Source: CAWEHU01 sp963808965 (lineage in GTDB: Bacteria; Pseudomonadota; Alphaproteobacteria; Acetobacterales; Acetobacteraceae). Taken from it: a stretch of 64,000 nt of DNA. Shown here piece after piece: positions 10,731 to 19,835 of the stretch. The translations under genes and the position numbers were made by a program. The notes beneath the pieces are model-generated. The model saw only the letters and a list, made by a program, of their open reading frames with translations. It was not told the DNA's origin and did not search any database. The stretch spans positions 124,001-188,000 of the forward strand of contig CAWEHU010000020.1 of assembly GCA_963808965.1 (NCBI GenBank), written 5' to 3'. Numbering within the stretch: the first letter of the stretch is position 1; each line of letters begins with the position of its first letter.

Positions 10731-12690
10731 TGGCGGCGTGTCCCGCTTGCAGGTTGCGGCCGAGATAGGCGCGCAGCACGTCCTCGTTCCGGCGCACCTC
10801 GGCTGGCTTGCCGTGCGCGATCACCTCGCCGTGGTCGAGCACGAACACCGAGTCGGCGAGTTGCGTCACGACGTCCAGCTTGTGCTCGATCAGCAGCACC
10901 GTCAGGCCGAGCGCGTGCAGGCCGCGCATCTGACCGGCAAGCTCCAATGTCTCCGCCGGGTTCATTCCAGCGGTCGGCTCGTCGAGCAGCAACAGCCGGG
11001 GGCGCGAAGCAAGCGCCCGGGCGATCTCCACCCGCCGCCGATTGGCGTAAGACAGGCCGCTCACTGCCTGATCGAGCCGCGGCAGCAAGCGATTGCCGAA
11101 CACCGAAAGGATTTCGACCGCCCACTCCCGCGCCGCGCGCTCTTCCGCTCGCGTCGCCGGCGGCCGTATAATCGCCGCAAGCGGGCCGGTACGCAGCCGC
11201 GCGTGCTGGCCGATCAGCACATTCTCCAACACCGTGAGGTTCGGAAACAGCCGAATATTCTGAAACGTCCGCGCGATTCCTTTGCCCAAAATGCGGTGCG
11301 CCGGCAGCCCCATCGTCTCTTCGCCCTGGAAGCATATGCTACCGGATTCCGCCTGGATCAGCCCGGTCACGACGTTGAACAGCGTAGACTTGCCGGAGCC
11401 GTTCGGACCGATGACCGCGACCACGCCGGCGTTCGGCACCGTCAGACTGACTGCCCTCAACGCCACCAAACCGCCGAACCGTACGGTGACGTCGGTTACC
11501 TCCAGCGCCGCCCTGCCCGCCGGAACACCGCCGCCGAAATCCGCGACTCTCAGATCCGCCAAACCTTCGCGTCGCACTTCGGCGTGCTGCTGCTCAAGCG
11601 TCAGCGCGGGCGGGCGCCGCGCGGCCGGTACCAGCCCCTCGCGCCGATACAGCATCATCACGACGAGGATAATGCCGAAAATGAGCTCGATGGACGGCAC
11701 AAGATCGACACGCCGGAGCCACAAGCTCCCGGTGAGCCGGCCGAGTGCGTGCAGCCACTCGGTCAAGTCCTGAAGCCACCAGGATTGCAGGAGCTGTAGC
11801 ATGACAGCGCCGAGCACCACGCCCCAGATACTGCCGAGACCGCCGAGCACGATCATCACGAGGACCATCACCGAGACCGGAAAGCCGAACATCTCCGGCG
11901 TCGCGGTCTGTAGCTTCGCCACGTAAAATGTACCCGTCATCCCGGCGAACGCCGCACCGATCGCGAAGGCGAGCAGTTTCATCCGCACCCTATCCACGCC
12001 CATCGCCGCGGCGGCGATCTCGTCCTCGCGGATCGCCATCCAGGCGCGGCCGATGCGGGAGTCGCGCAGACGGAGGGAGACGAGCATCAGCACGGCCACC
12101 AATCCGACGGCGACGTAGTAGTATGGCGCCGCGCTGACACCGAAGCTCGATCCGAACAGGCTCGGCGGGGCGATGCCGTTCAACCCCGCCGCGCCGTTGG
12201 TGAGCGAGGGCGAGTTGCGCACGACGATGGGCACGATCTCGCCGAAGCCCAGCGTCACGATCGCGAGATAGTCTCCGCGCAGCCGGAGCGTCGGCGCTCC
12301 GAACAGCACGCCGAAGCCAGCCGCGAGCAGCCCCGCGACCGGCAGCATGAGCCAGAAGGACACGGTGAAATGCACCAGATCGCCGGGCATGCGTGCGACC
12401 AGTCCGAGAGCGGCGAACGGCTCCCAAAAACTGCTCCACGCCGGCTCGATCTGAAAGCTGGTCAGGATTCCGTACGCGTAGGCCCCGATTGCGAAGAATG
12501 CCGCATAGCCGAGGTCGAGCAAGCCCGCGAAGCCGACCACGATGTTCAGCCCGAGCGCGAGCGCCGCGAAGGCCAAAGCATTGGCGGCCGAGTCTATGTC
12601 GGCGTCATTGTCGTGCAGCAGCGGAAAGGCAAGCGCGGCGATCAGCACCAGCAACGCCGGAATCCGTCCTCGCCGGAGTCTTGCGATCAC
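10720..12690 (-). CDS. fused LivM permease and LivG ATPase
   Basis: A single 656-residue protein that combines the inner-membrane permease LivM (about residues 1-355, many hydrophobic helices, with the permease motif GRAWMAIREDEIAA) and the ATPase LivG (about 395-656: Walker A GPNGSGKST, ARTFQNIRLFPN, Walker B LLLLDEPTAGMNP, IEHKLD). No stop or shift separates them. The GTG start at 12690 overlaps the livH stop (GTGA), which decides it over an upstream start. Such fusions are known in some alphaproteobacteria. The solute is likely an amino acid or amide, given the nearby nitrogen genes. Confidence 0.9.
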   Translation of the reverse strand: MIARLRRGRIPALLVLIAALAFPLLHDNDADIDSAANALAFAALALGLNIVVGFAGLLDLGYAAFFAIGAYAYGILTSFQIEPAWSSFWEPFAALGLVARMPGDLVHFTVSFWLMLPVAGLLAAGFGVLFGAPTLRLRGDYLAIVTLGFGEIVPIVVRNSPSLTNGAAGLNGIAPPSLFGSSFGVSAAPYYYVAVGLVAVLMLVSLRLRDSRIGRAWMAIREDEIAAAAMGVDRVRMKLLAFAIGAAFAGMTGTFYVAKLQTATPEMFGFPVSVMVLVMIVLGGLGSIWGVVLGAVMLQLLQSWWLQDLTEWLHALGRLTGSLWLRRVDLVPSIELIFGIILVVMMLYRREGLVPAARRPPALTLEQQHAEVRREGLADLRVADFGGGVPAGRAALEVTDVTVRFGGLVALRAVSLTVPNAGVVAVIGPNGSGKSTLFNVVTGLIQAESGSICFQGEETMGLPAHRILGKGIARTFQNIRLFPNLTVLENVLIGQHARLRTGPLAAIIRPPATRAEERAAREWAVEILSVFGNRLLPRLDQAVSGLSYANRRRVEIARALASRPRLLLLDEPTAGMNPAETLELAGQMRGLHALGLTVLLIEHKLDVVTQLADSVFVLDHGEVIAHGKPAEVRRNEDVLRAYLGRNLQAGHAASVA

Positions 12691-13616
12691 GCGCGGTCCG
12701 GCGCCAGGCGGCCGAACAGTCCGGCCGGGCGGAACACGAGCACCAACACGAGGATCGAGAAGATAATCACGTCGGTCCACGCTGTGGCGATGAACTGCCC
12801 GCTCATCGCCTCGATCAGCCCGATGATGATGCCGCCCGCCATCGCGCCGGGTACGTTGCCGATACCGCCCAGCACTGCGGCCGTAAACGCCCGCAAGCCG
12901 GCACTGAAGCCGATGATGAAGCTCGTGAAATTGTAATAGAGACCGAAGATGAGCCCGCCCGCCCCGGCGAGCGCGGAGCCAAGAAAGAACGCAGTCATGA
13001 TGACGCGATCCACCTCGACGCCCATCATGCGGGCGGCCTCCGGGTCCTGCGCGGTCGCCCGCATCGCGCGGCCCAACCGGGTTTTCTGCACGAACGCATA
13101 GAGACCCAGCATCAGCAGCAGCGCCACCACCCAGATCAGAATCTCGCGCAGCCGCAGCACCGCGCCCCCGATCTGGAAAGCGACCGGCGGCAATGGATTG
13201 GGAAAATTCTTCGAATCCGCTCCGACGGTCAGGAGGACGGCGTTGAACAGGATGTAAGACACGCCGATCGTCGTGATCATCGCAGCCGGCCCGCGCACAT
13301 CGCGCAACGGCCTAAGACAGAGCCGTTCGATCAGAACTCCGAGCACGCCGCTAAGGACCATCGTGACCAGAAAAGCGAGAAGCAGCACGCCGGCAAGCGG
13401 CAAGCCGGAAAGAATGATTGTCTGGCCTGACAAGCCGAGCGCCTGCAAAATCCACATCGCGACGAAGGAGCCGACCATGAAAACGCTGAAATGCGAGAAG
13501 TTGATGAGCTCCAGGATGCCGTAGACGAGGGTGAACCCCAGCGCGAGCAGCGCGTACATCGCCCCGAGGCTCAGCCCGTTGATGGTCTGCTGCAACAGCA
13601 GATCGAAGGTGGTCAC
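12687..13616 (-). CDS. branched-chain amino-acid-type ABC permease (LivH)
   Basis: Inner-membrane permease of the Liv importer, about 309 residues with eight or so hydrophobic helices. Seen: N-terminal NGLSLGAMYALLALGFTLVYG and ELINFSHFSVFMVG, the permease EAA-like segment AMRATAQDPEAARMMGV, and AVLGGIGNVPGAMAGG near the C-terminus. The GTG at 13616 is chosen because homologues begin at this point; a TTG at 13649 would add eleven residues. Its stop overlaps livMG. Confidence 0.9.
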   Translation of the reverse strand: MTTFDLLLQQTINGLSLGAMYALLALGFTLVYGILELINFSHFSVFMVGSFVAMWILQALGLSGQTIILSGLPLAGVLLLAFLVTMVLSGVLGVLIERLCLRPLRDVRGPAAMITTIGVSYILFNAVLLTVGADSKNFPNPLPPVAFQIGGAVLRLREILIWVVALLLMLGLYAFVQKTRLGRAMRATAQDPEAARMMGVEVDRVIMTAFFLGSALAGAGGLIFGLYYNFTSFIIGFSAGLRAFTAAVLGGIGNVPGAMAGGIIIGLIEAMSGQFIATAWTDVIIFSILVLVLVFRPAGLFGRLAPDRA

Positions 13617-13662
13617 GCTAGAGGGCCGCTCCGCCGCTCGCCCGCTCAACCGTGCCGCAGCA

Positions 13663-14907
13663 TCACGACTGAGGGGCGACGCCGATGTAGTGATACTGGT
13701 GCAGCATGTCGTCGGCCGGATATTTGTCGTCGTGCCTGATCTGGAACACGCTGATCGTGCGGTCCCTCAGATCGCCGTGCTCGTCGAACGAGACTTCCCC
13801 TTGCAGGGTCGGCACCTTGGCGGATTGGATCGCGTCGCGGACCGCGCCGCGCGTCACCTCTTTGCCGCCTGCCGCCACGCGCTTGATCGCATCGACGATA
13901 ACGAGGGCCGCGTCGTAGGCGGTGATCGCCGTGTCGTCGGGCTGAATGTTGAATTTCGCCTGATAACGTTGCACGAACTCCTGCGCCTTCGGGTCCTCCA
14001 GCGCGTGCGGCGAGGCGATCGTCACGTACCAGCCCTCGGCGGCCGGAAAACCCGCGCCCGAGAGGATGTCCGGCGCGTACATTCCGTCCCCGCCGGCTTT
14101 GATTGCTTTCGGGATGATGTCGTAGGCTTGCTTCGCGAGCTTCACGCCCGCCTGTCCGACGCCGCCATAATAGATCGCGTCCGCATTGAGCGACTTGATC
14201 TTGGTCAGCACCGACGTGTAGTCGGCCGCCTTAGGGTCCAGGCGGTCGCGCCCGAGGACCTTCACACCCTTCTTCTCCGCCTGCGCCTGGAACGCGTCGG
14301 CCATCCCGACGCCGTAGGCGCCGCTGTCGTCCAGCACGTAGACGCTCTTCACGTTCAGCTTCTCCGCGAGGAAATTCGCGAGGTTCGGTCCTTGGTGGGC
14401 GTCCGTCGTGACAGTGCGGAAATAGATCGCTTTGCCGGCGGGCCGGTATTGAGCGGCGAATTTCGGGTCGGTGATGTCGGGATTCGTGGAGGAAGGCGTG
14501 ATGGTCGCGAGATCGCCCTCGCTCAGGATGGGCGCCATCGCCTTCCCCGCGCCGCTCATTTGCGGGCCGATCGCGGCGACAACCTCTTTGTCGCTTACCA
14601 TCCTGCGCGCGTTGGTCGCGGCCTGCGCCGGATCGTACTGGCCGGAAGTCGCCGTACCGTCGTCCAGTGTCACCAGTTCGATACGCACGCCGGGAATTGC
14701 ACCCTTCTCGTTGGCCTCCTCGAAGGCCAGCATCGCGCCGTTCCGTTCCTGCGCGGCGTCCTGCGCATCGCCACCGGTCAGTGAGACGTCGATGCCGACC
14801 TTCACGACCTGCTCCGCCGCCCCGGCTCCGAGCGTGAGCCAGCCACCGAGCGCGACGACCGCTGCGATGCTCGCCAATGTCCTGCACGCCGCACGCCGGG
14901 TCAGCAT
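13663..14907 (-). CDS. periplasmic Liv-type substrate-binding protein (LivK)
   Basis: A 414-residue type I periplasmic binding protein that captures the solute for this transporter. Seen: a signal peptide (RRAACRTLASIAAVVALGG, cleavage near AGA-AEQ), then VGIDVSLTGGDAQ and the ligand-binding pattern IGPQMSGAGKAMAPIL. A GGGGAG ribosome binding site lies eight bases before the ATG. It is the first gene of the operon and the only complete binding protein in the window. Residues alone do not identify the ligand. Confidence 0.92.
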   Translation of the reverse strand: MLTRRAACRTLASIAAVVALGGWLTLGAGAAEQVVKVGIDVSLTGGDAQDAAQERNGAMLAFEEANEKGAIPGVRIELVTLDDGTATSGQYDPAQAATNARRMVSDKEVVAAIGPQMSGAGKAMAPILSEGDLATITPSSTNPDITDPKFAAQYRPAGKAIYFRTVTTDAHQGPNLANFLAEKLNVKSVYVLDDSGAYGVGMADAFQAQAEKKGVKVLGRDRLDPKAADYTSVLTKIKSLNADAIYYGGVGQAGVKLAKQAYDIIPKAIKAGGDGMYAPDILSGAGFPAAEGWYVTIASPHALEDPKAQEFVQRYQAKFNIQPDDTAITAYDAALVIVDAIKRVAAGGKEVTRGAVRDAIQSAKVPTLQGEVSFDEHGDLRDRTISVFQIRHDDKYPADDMLHQYHYIGVAPQS

Positions 14908-14997
14908 CCGCGAATCTCCCCTTTCCGGCCGGTTCGGGCGCAGCTAAGCAAGCGCCCCCGCGACCGTCACCCTGTTTTAGTCTCGAAAGTCCGTGCC

Positions 14998-16794
14998 GTG
15001 GCAACGCCATTGCTGTCCCTGCAGGACATTCATCTCAGCCTGGGCTCGGCGCCACTGCTGTCGGGCGCCGAATTGATGGTATCCGCGGGCGACCGGGTCT
15101 GTCTTGTCGGCCGCAACGGCTCCGGGAAATCGACGCTGCTCAGGATCGCCGCGGGGCTGCTCGCCGCCGATAGCGGCAGCCGCTTCGTCCAGCCCGGCGC
15201 GACCATCCGCTATCTTCCGCAGGAGCCGGATCTCGGGCGGTTTCCGACGGCTCTCGCGTATGTGGAGGCGGGGCTGGGCCCTGGCGATGATCCGCACCGC
15301 GCCCGCTACCTGCTGCAACAGCTCGGTCTCACGGGCGACGAAGCCCCATCCCGTCTTTCCGGTGGCGAGTCGCGCCGCGCCGCGCTGGCCCGCGTCCTTG
15401 CCCCCTCCCCAGACATCCTGCTGCTCGACGAGCCAACCAATCACCTCGACCTGCCGGCCATCGAGTGGCTGGAGCAGGAACTCGGCCGGCTGCGCTCCGG
15501 CCTCGTGCTCATCAGCCACGACCGCCGGCTGCTCGAAAGCCTCTCGCGCTCGGTCGTCTGGCTCGACCGTGGCGTCACCCGCCAGCTCGATCGCGGCTTC
15601 GCGGAATTCGAGCCCTGGCGCGAGCAGGTTCTCGACCAAGAAGAACGCGAACGCCACAAGCTCGGCCGCAAGATCGCGATGGAGGAGGACTGGCTGCGCT
15701 ACGGCGTGACCGCTCGCCGTCGCCGCAATCAGAAGCGGCTCGCCGAGCTTCACGCCCTGCGCCGGCGCCGGCGAGAGCAGCGAGCCTCCCCCGCCACCCT
15801 GCGGATGGAGGCCGCAGAGGCCGATCTTTCGGGCAAGCTCGTCATCGTCGCCGAGCACGTCGCCAAGCGCTTTGGCGAGCGTGTGATCCTGCGCGATTTT
15901 TCCACCCGAATCCTGCGCGGCGATCGCGTCGGCATCGTCGGGCCGAACGGCGCCGGCAAGACGACGCTCTTGCATCTGCTGACCGGCGAAATCGCGCCTG
16001 ATGCTGGCGAGGTCCGCCTCGGCGCCAATCTCGCGCAGGTGACGCTCGACCAGCGGCGCGAAAGCCTCGACCCGGAGGCGACCCTCACCGCGACCCTGAC
16101 CGGCGGGCGCGGCGACACGGTGCTGGTCGGCGGGCAGTCCCGTCACGTGATCGGCTACATGAAGGATTTCCTGTTCACCCCGGAGCAGGCCGGGACCCCT
16201 GTCGGCAAGCTGTCGGGAGGTGAACGCGGCCGGCTGATGCTGGCGAGCGCCTTCGCCCGCCCATCGAATCTCTTCGTGCTGGACGAGCCGACCAACGACC
16301 TCGACCTCGAAACGCTCGATCTGCTCCAGGAGCGACTGGCCGATTATCAGGGCACGGTCCTGCTCGTGAGCCATGATCGTGATTTCCTCGACCGGGTGGT
16401 GACGTCGGTGATCGCGGCCGAGGGTGACGGAAGCTGGATCGAATACGCCGGCGGCTATACCGATATGCTGGCGCAGCGGCGCGAGCGGCCGGCTCCTGCG
16501 CCTCCGCGGCCCAAGCCCGCCCCGGAGCGCGCGGCCCAAGCTCCCCCGCAGAGATCTCGCCGACTGTCGTTCAAGGAGAAACACGCGCTGGAGACGCTGC
16601 CGACCCGCATCGAGGCGGTGCAGGCGGACATCGTGCGCCTGCAATCCGAGCTCGCGGACCCTGATCTCTATGTGCGCGATCCCGCGCGGTTCGCCAGCGC
16701 CTCGGGCGCGCTCGCTGCCGCGCAGCGGACGCTCGCCGAAGCGGAGGAGCAGTGGCTGGAGCTCGAGATGCTGCGCGAGGAGCTGGAAAGCTGA
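14998..16794 (+). CDS. ABC-F family ATPase (Uup-like)
   Basis: A cytoplasmic protein with two ATP-binding cassettes and no membrane domain, of the ABC-F group that acts on ribosomes or in DNA transactions (Uup branch). Length 598. Seen: Walker A GRNGSGKST and GPNGAGKTT, signatures RLSGGESRRAAL and LSGGERGRL, Walker B LLLLDEPTNHLDL and LFVLDEPTNDLDL, an arginine-rich linker between the domains, and a C-terminal proline-rich stretch plus a coiled coil (about the last 80 residues) as in Uup. GTG start. The gene converges with the HPF-like gene. Target not known. Confidence 0.92.
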   Translation: MATPLLSLQDIHLSLGSAPLLSGAELMVSAGDRVCLVGRNGSGKSTLLRIAAGLLAADSGSRFVQPGATIRYLPQEPDLGRFPTALAYVEAGLGPGDDPHRARYLLQQLGLTGDEAPSRLSGGESRRAALARVLAPSPDILLLDEPTNHLDLPAIEWLEQELGRLRSGLVLISHDRRLLESLSRSVVWLDRGVTRQLDRGFAEFEPWREQVLDQEERERHKLGRKIAMEEDWLRYGVTARRRRNQKRLAELHALRRRRREQRASPATLRMEAAEADLSGKLVIVAEHVAKRFGERVILRDFSTRILRGDRVGIVGPNGAGKTTLLHLLTGEIAPDAGEVRLGANLAQVTLDQRRESLDPEATLTATLTGGRGDTVLVGGQSRHVIGYMKDFLFTPEQAGTPVGKLSGGERGRLMLASAFARPSNLFVLDEPTNDLDLETLDLLQERLADYQGTVLLVSHDRDFLDRVVTSVIAAEGDGSWIEYAGGYTDMLAQRRERPAPAPPRPKPAPERAAQAPPQRSRRLSFKEKHALETLPTRIEAVQADIVRLQSELADPDLYVRDPARFASASGALAAAQRTLAEAEEQWLELEMLREELES

Positions 16795-16809
16795 CCTTCC
16801 CCGGCAGGC

Positions 16810-17382
16810 TCAGGAAGAAGCGAGGGAAGCGACGCGCACTTTCGCGGCGATAGGGCCGGCGTCGCCCTCTTCCTCGACATAGTGCACGGCATCGCCGGGC
16901 TTCAGCTCCTCGAAGCGGCCATTCGTGACGCTGTCGCGATGGAAATAGAGCTGCGTGCCGGTGTTGGTCAGGATGAATCCGTGATCCGCGCCGGGGATGA
17001 TCTGGGCGACCTGCCCGCCCACGGCGGAACCGCTCGGCGGGGAGGTGTCTTCCCGCTTGCGGCCCTTCCAGCTCTCGAGTTGCCGCTCGGCCGACTTGAA
17101 GGCTTCCCGCATCGAGACGCGCACGTCGGGATGGGCGTATCGCTCCTTCGGCCGGTGCGGCTCGCGCGAGACGGCGAGATCCTGTCCGGGCACCGAGAGC
17201 GTGATATGGACTTCGTAGATGTTCCCCTTCTGGTGCTGCCGGTGCAGCGCCTCCACTGAGACCCGGCAGCCGATCAGCCTGCCGTAGCGCTTTTCCAGCT
17301 TCTCGACGTGTTCCCGGATTTCAGCCTCCAGCGAAGCGGAAGGCGACATGTTGTGGAATGCGATTTCGAGCGGTCGGTCCAT
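16810..17382 (-). CDS. HPF/YfiA-type ribosome-associated protein with C-terminal cold-shock-like domain
   Basis: About 190 residues. The N-terminal half resembles ribosome hibernation factors (LEIAFHNMSPSASLEAEI, EVHITLSVPGQDLAVSREP). After a Ser/Pro-rich linker the C-terminal 70 residues read GQVAQIIPGADHGFILTNTG and HRDSVTNGRFEELKPGDAV, which matches the layout of a cold-shock or OB-fold RNA-binding domain. The ATG at 17382 has GGAG nine bases upstream. Likely role is binding ribosomes or RNA under stress. The domain combination is inferred from motif shape only. Confidence 0.75.
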   Translation of the reverse strand: MDRPLEIAFHNMSPSASLEAEIREHVEKLEKRYGRLIGCRVSVEALHRQHQKGNIYEVHITLSVPGQDLAVSREPHRPKERYAHPDVRVSMREAFKSAERQLESWKGRKREDTSPPSGSAVGGQVAQIIPGADHGFILTNTGTQLYFHRDSVTNGRFEELKPGDAVHYVEEEGDAGPIAAKVRVASLASS

Positions 17383-17569
17383 GTTCCAAGGCTCCGTTTC
17401 GGCCCCTGTTGTTGAGCGCGGCACAGGGGCCGCAGGTTCATCGTCGCGAGAGAGAGGGCGAAGCTTATCTCTCGTACAACTTCATCTATTGGAATTAGCT
17501 TATTGATATAGCTGAAAGCACGCCCTCGAAAAGCTCTTCAAGGAAATTCTACTTTCAGCCTTCGCTGAT

Positions 17570-17584
17570 GTTCTCTATATGTTC
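17570..17584 (+). promoter_or_regulatory. LexA (SOS) box upstream of imuA
   Basis: GTTC-TCTATAT-GTTC, an exact match to the alphaproteobacterial LexA direct repeat GTTC-N7-GTTC. It ends 24 bases before the imuA start, in the only AT-richer intergenic stretch of this region. Its position before a damage-inducible mutagenesis cassette makes the call strong. Confidence 0.85.
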
Positions 17585-17608
17585 TGCACTCTCTTTTTGT
17601 GAGAGGCA

Positions 17609-18376
17609 ATGTCAAGCACTTGCCCAAAAATGCTCCTTGATGAGCTGAGGTCGCGGATCGCGCGCATCGAGCAGCGCGCGTCCCACCGTCGCCGGACCGC
17701 GATCCCGCTCGGCATTCCCGCCCTCGATAGAGCGTTGCCGGGTGGTGGGCTCGCGCTCGGCGCACTGCACGAGATCGCTGGGATTGGCACAGAGGTCGAG
17801 CACGGCGCGGCCGCGGCGCTGTTTATCGCCGGGATGTTTGCACGGCTGCGCGGCCCGGTGTTGTGGGCCACGCAGCGTCCGGATTTGTTCGCCCCGGCAC
17901 TGGCGGGCGCGGGGCTGCATCCGGAACGCGTCATCTACGCCGAGGCGGGCAAGGCGGTGCTGCCAGTGATGGAGGAGGCGCTGCGCCAGCCTGGCCTAGC
18001 GGGCGTCGTCGGTGAAGTGGAGGGACGGTTCGGCCTTACCGCATCGCGACGATTGCAGCTCGCGGCGGAGCAGTCGGGCACGATCGCTTTCGCGCTCCGC
18101 CGCAGCCGCGCTTTCCAGAATCCGGCGCTGTCCGAACCCAGCGCTTCCGTCACGCGGTGGCGGATTGCCAGCCTGCCCTCGCCGCCGCCCATTTTGCACG
18201 CGCCGGAGACGCCGGGCCTCTCCCGAGCGCGCTGGCGGCTCGATCTCGTGCGCTGCCGTGGCGGGGAGCCCTCGTCCTGGATCGTGGAGGCATGTGATGC
18301 GAAGGGTCGTCTCGCTCTGGCTACCGAATTTGCCGACAGACCGGCTCCGCCGCGCCATGCCGGCATTGTCGCCTGA
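17609..18376 (+). CDS. imuA: ImuA, RecA-like component of the SOS mutasome
   Basis: A 255-residue RecA-fold protein of the ImuA family, the first gene of the imuA-imuB-dnaE2 cassette for translesion synthesis and damage-induced mutation. Seen: IPLGIPALDRALPGGGLALGALHEIAG, the family hallmark, with no proper Walker A GKT, as is usual for ImuA. Start at ATG 17609 after the LexA box, with a GAGAGG run just upstream. It overlaps the start of imuB by about 80 bases, so the two are translationally linked. Confidence 0.9.
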   Translation: MSSTCPKMLLDELRSRIARIEQRASHRRRTAIPLGIPALDRALPGGGLALGALHEIAGIGTEVEHGAAAALFIAGMFARLRGPVLWATQRPDLFAPALAGAGLHPERVIYAEAGKAVLPVMEEALRQPGLAGVVGEVEGRFGLTASRRLQLAAEQSGTIAFALRRSRAFQNPALSEPSASVTRWRIASLPSPPPILHAPETPGLSRARWRLDLVRCRGGEPSSWIVEACDAKGRLALATEFADRPAPPRHAGIVA

Positions 18377-19811
18377 CGCTCCGCTGGTCACGGCGGCGCA
18401 GGACGGGCCGCGGCAGATCGTGGCCGCGGCGGACAACGCTGCCCGAACGCTTGGCATCCATGCCGGGATGAAACTCGCCCAAGCGCAGGCGATCGCGCCG
18501 GGGCTGACGGTCATGCCTGCCGCGCCTGCCGAAGACGCGGCGGCGCTCGCCCAGCTCGCGGCGTGGTGCCTGCATTACGCGCCACTCACCGCCCCGGACG
18601 CGCCGGACGGTATTTGGATCGACGCGACCGGCTGCACTCACCTGCATGGCGGCGAACGGGCGATGCTCGCCGATTTGGTGCGCCGGTTGGCATCCACCGG
18701 GATAGCGGCCCACGCCGCGATCGCCGACACGCCGGGGGCGGCGCACGCGGCCGCGCGGTTCCGCGGCGAGCCGGTCGTGGTGGTGATGACGAATGGGGCG
18801 GAGTCGGTCCTGGCCGGATTGCCGGTCGCGGCGCTTCGATTGGCCACAGACACGGTGGATGGGCTGCGGCGGCTCGGCTTGGAGCGCATCGGGGATCTGC
18901 TGGCGATCCCGCGTGCGCCACTCGCGCGCCGCTTCGGACCGGAGATCGCGTTGCGTCTCGATCAGGCGCTCGGCCGGGTGTTCGAGCCGATCGCGCCCGT
19001 TCATCCGCCGGAGGTGTTCAGCGCCCGCCTCGCTTTCACCGAGCCGCTGCTGACCCCTGAAGCCTTCGCGGCCGTGATCGCGCAGTTGGCCGCGCAGATC
19101 TGCACCGCGCTCGAAAATGCGGGCCAGGGCGCGCGCCGGCTCGATCTGCTCTTCGAGCGCGTGGACGGCACCGTGCAAGCGATCCGGATCGGCACGGCAA
19201 GACCGTCCCGCGACGCGCGCCATCTCGGACGGTTGCTGGCGGAGCGTATCGAGCAGGTCGATCCCGGTCTTGGCGTGGAGGCGATGCGGCTTGTCGTGGC
19301 CCGCGCCGATCCGCTCGCCTATGCGCAGACCGGCGCGCTCGCCGGGGATGGTGAGGCGGAGCCCGATGTGTCGGCGCTCGTGGACCGGCTGGCGAACCGG
19401 CTCGGCGCGGATCACGTCTATCGCGTGGCGCCGGTGGAGAGCGACGTGCCGGAACGCTCCGTCCGGCGCGTGGCCGCGCTTGCGCCTCCTGCGACCGCGA
19501 CTTGGCCCCCGTCCCTGCCCCGTCCGGCCCGCCTGCTCTCGCCGCCGCAGCCGGTGCAGGCGATGGCGTTGTTGCCAGACCAGCCGCCCGTGGCCTTCAC
19601 CTGGCGGCGCATTCGTCATCGCGTACGCCGCGCCGACGGGCCGGAACGCATTACCGGCGAGTGGTGGAAACGCGACGGCGAACGGCGCACCGTGCGCGAC
19701 TACTTCGCCGTCGAGGATGAAGCCGGCCGCCGTTATTGGCTATTCCGCCGCGGCGACGGCAGGGACCCGGCGACCGGAGATTTGCGCTGGTTCCTGCACG
19801 GAATGTTCTGA
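18297..19811 (+). CDS. imuB: ImuB, catalytically inactive Y-family polymerase-like protein
   Basis: A 504-residue member of the DinB/Y-family polymerase fold acting as the hub of the mutasome, linking ImuA, DnaE2 and the beta clamp. Seen: the N-terminal VVSLWLPNLPTDRLRRA replaces the usual catalytic Asp-containing motif, as known for ImuB; a thumb/little-finger region follows, then a C-terminal ImuB-type domain (WWKRDGERRTVRDYF, YWLFRRG). No clear beta-clamp pentapeptide was spotted. ATG at 18297 inside imuA. A GST gene separates it from dnaE2. Confidence 0.9.
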   Translation: MRRVVSLWLPNLPTDRLRRAMPALSPDAPLVTAAQDGPRQIVAAADNAARTLGIHAGMKLAQAQAIAPGLTVMPAAPAEDAAALAQLAAWCLHYAPLTAPDAPDGIWIDATGCTHLHGGERAMLADLVRRLASTGIAAHAAIADTPGAAHAAARFRGEPVVVVMTNGAESVLAGLPVAALRLATDTVDGLRRLGLERIGDLLAIPRAPLARRFGPEIALRLDQALGRVFEPIAPVHPPEVFSARLAFTEPLLTPEAFAAVIAQLAAQICTALENAGQGARRLDLLFERVDGTVQAIRIGTARPSRDARHLGRLLAERIEQVDPGLGVEAMRLVVARADPLAYAQTGALAGDGEAEPDVSALVDRLANRLGADHVYRVAPVESDVPERSVRRVAALAPPATATWPPSLPRPARLLSPPQPVQAMALLPDQPPVAFTWRRIRHRVRRADGPERITGEWWKRDGERRTVRDYFAVEDEAGRRYWLFRRGDGRDPATGDLRWFLHGMF

Positions 19812-19835
19812 ACTAGACCCCCAAGGAGTTTGCCC

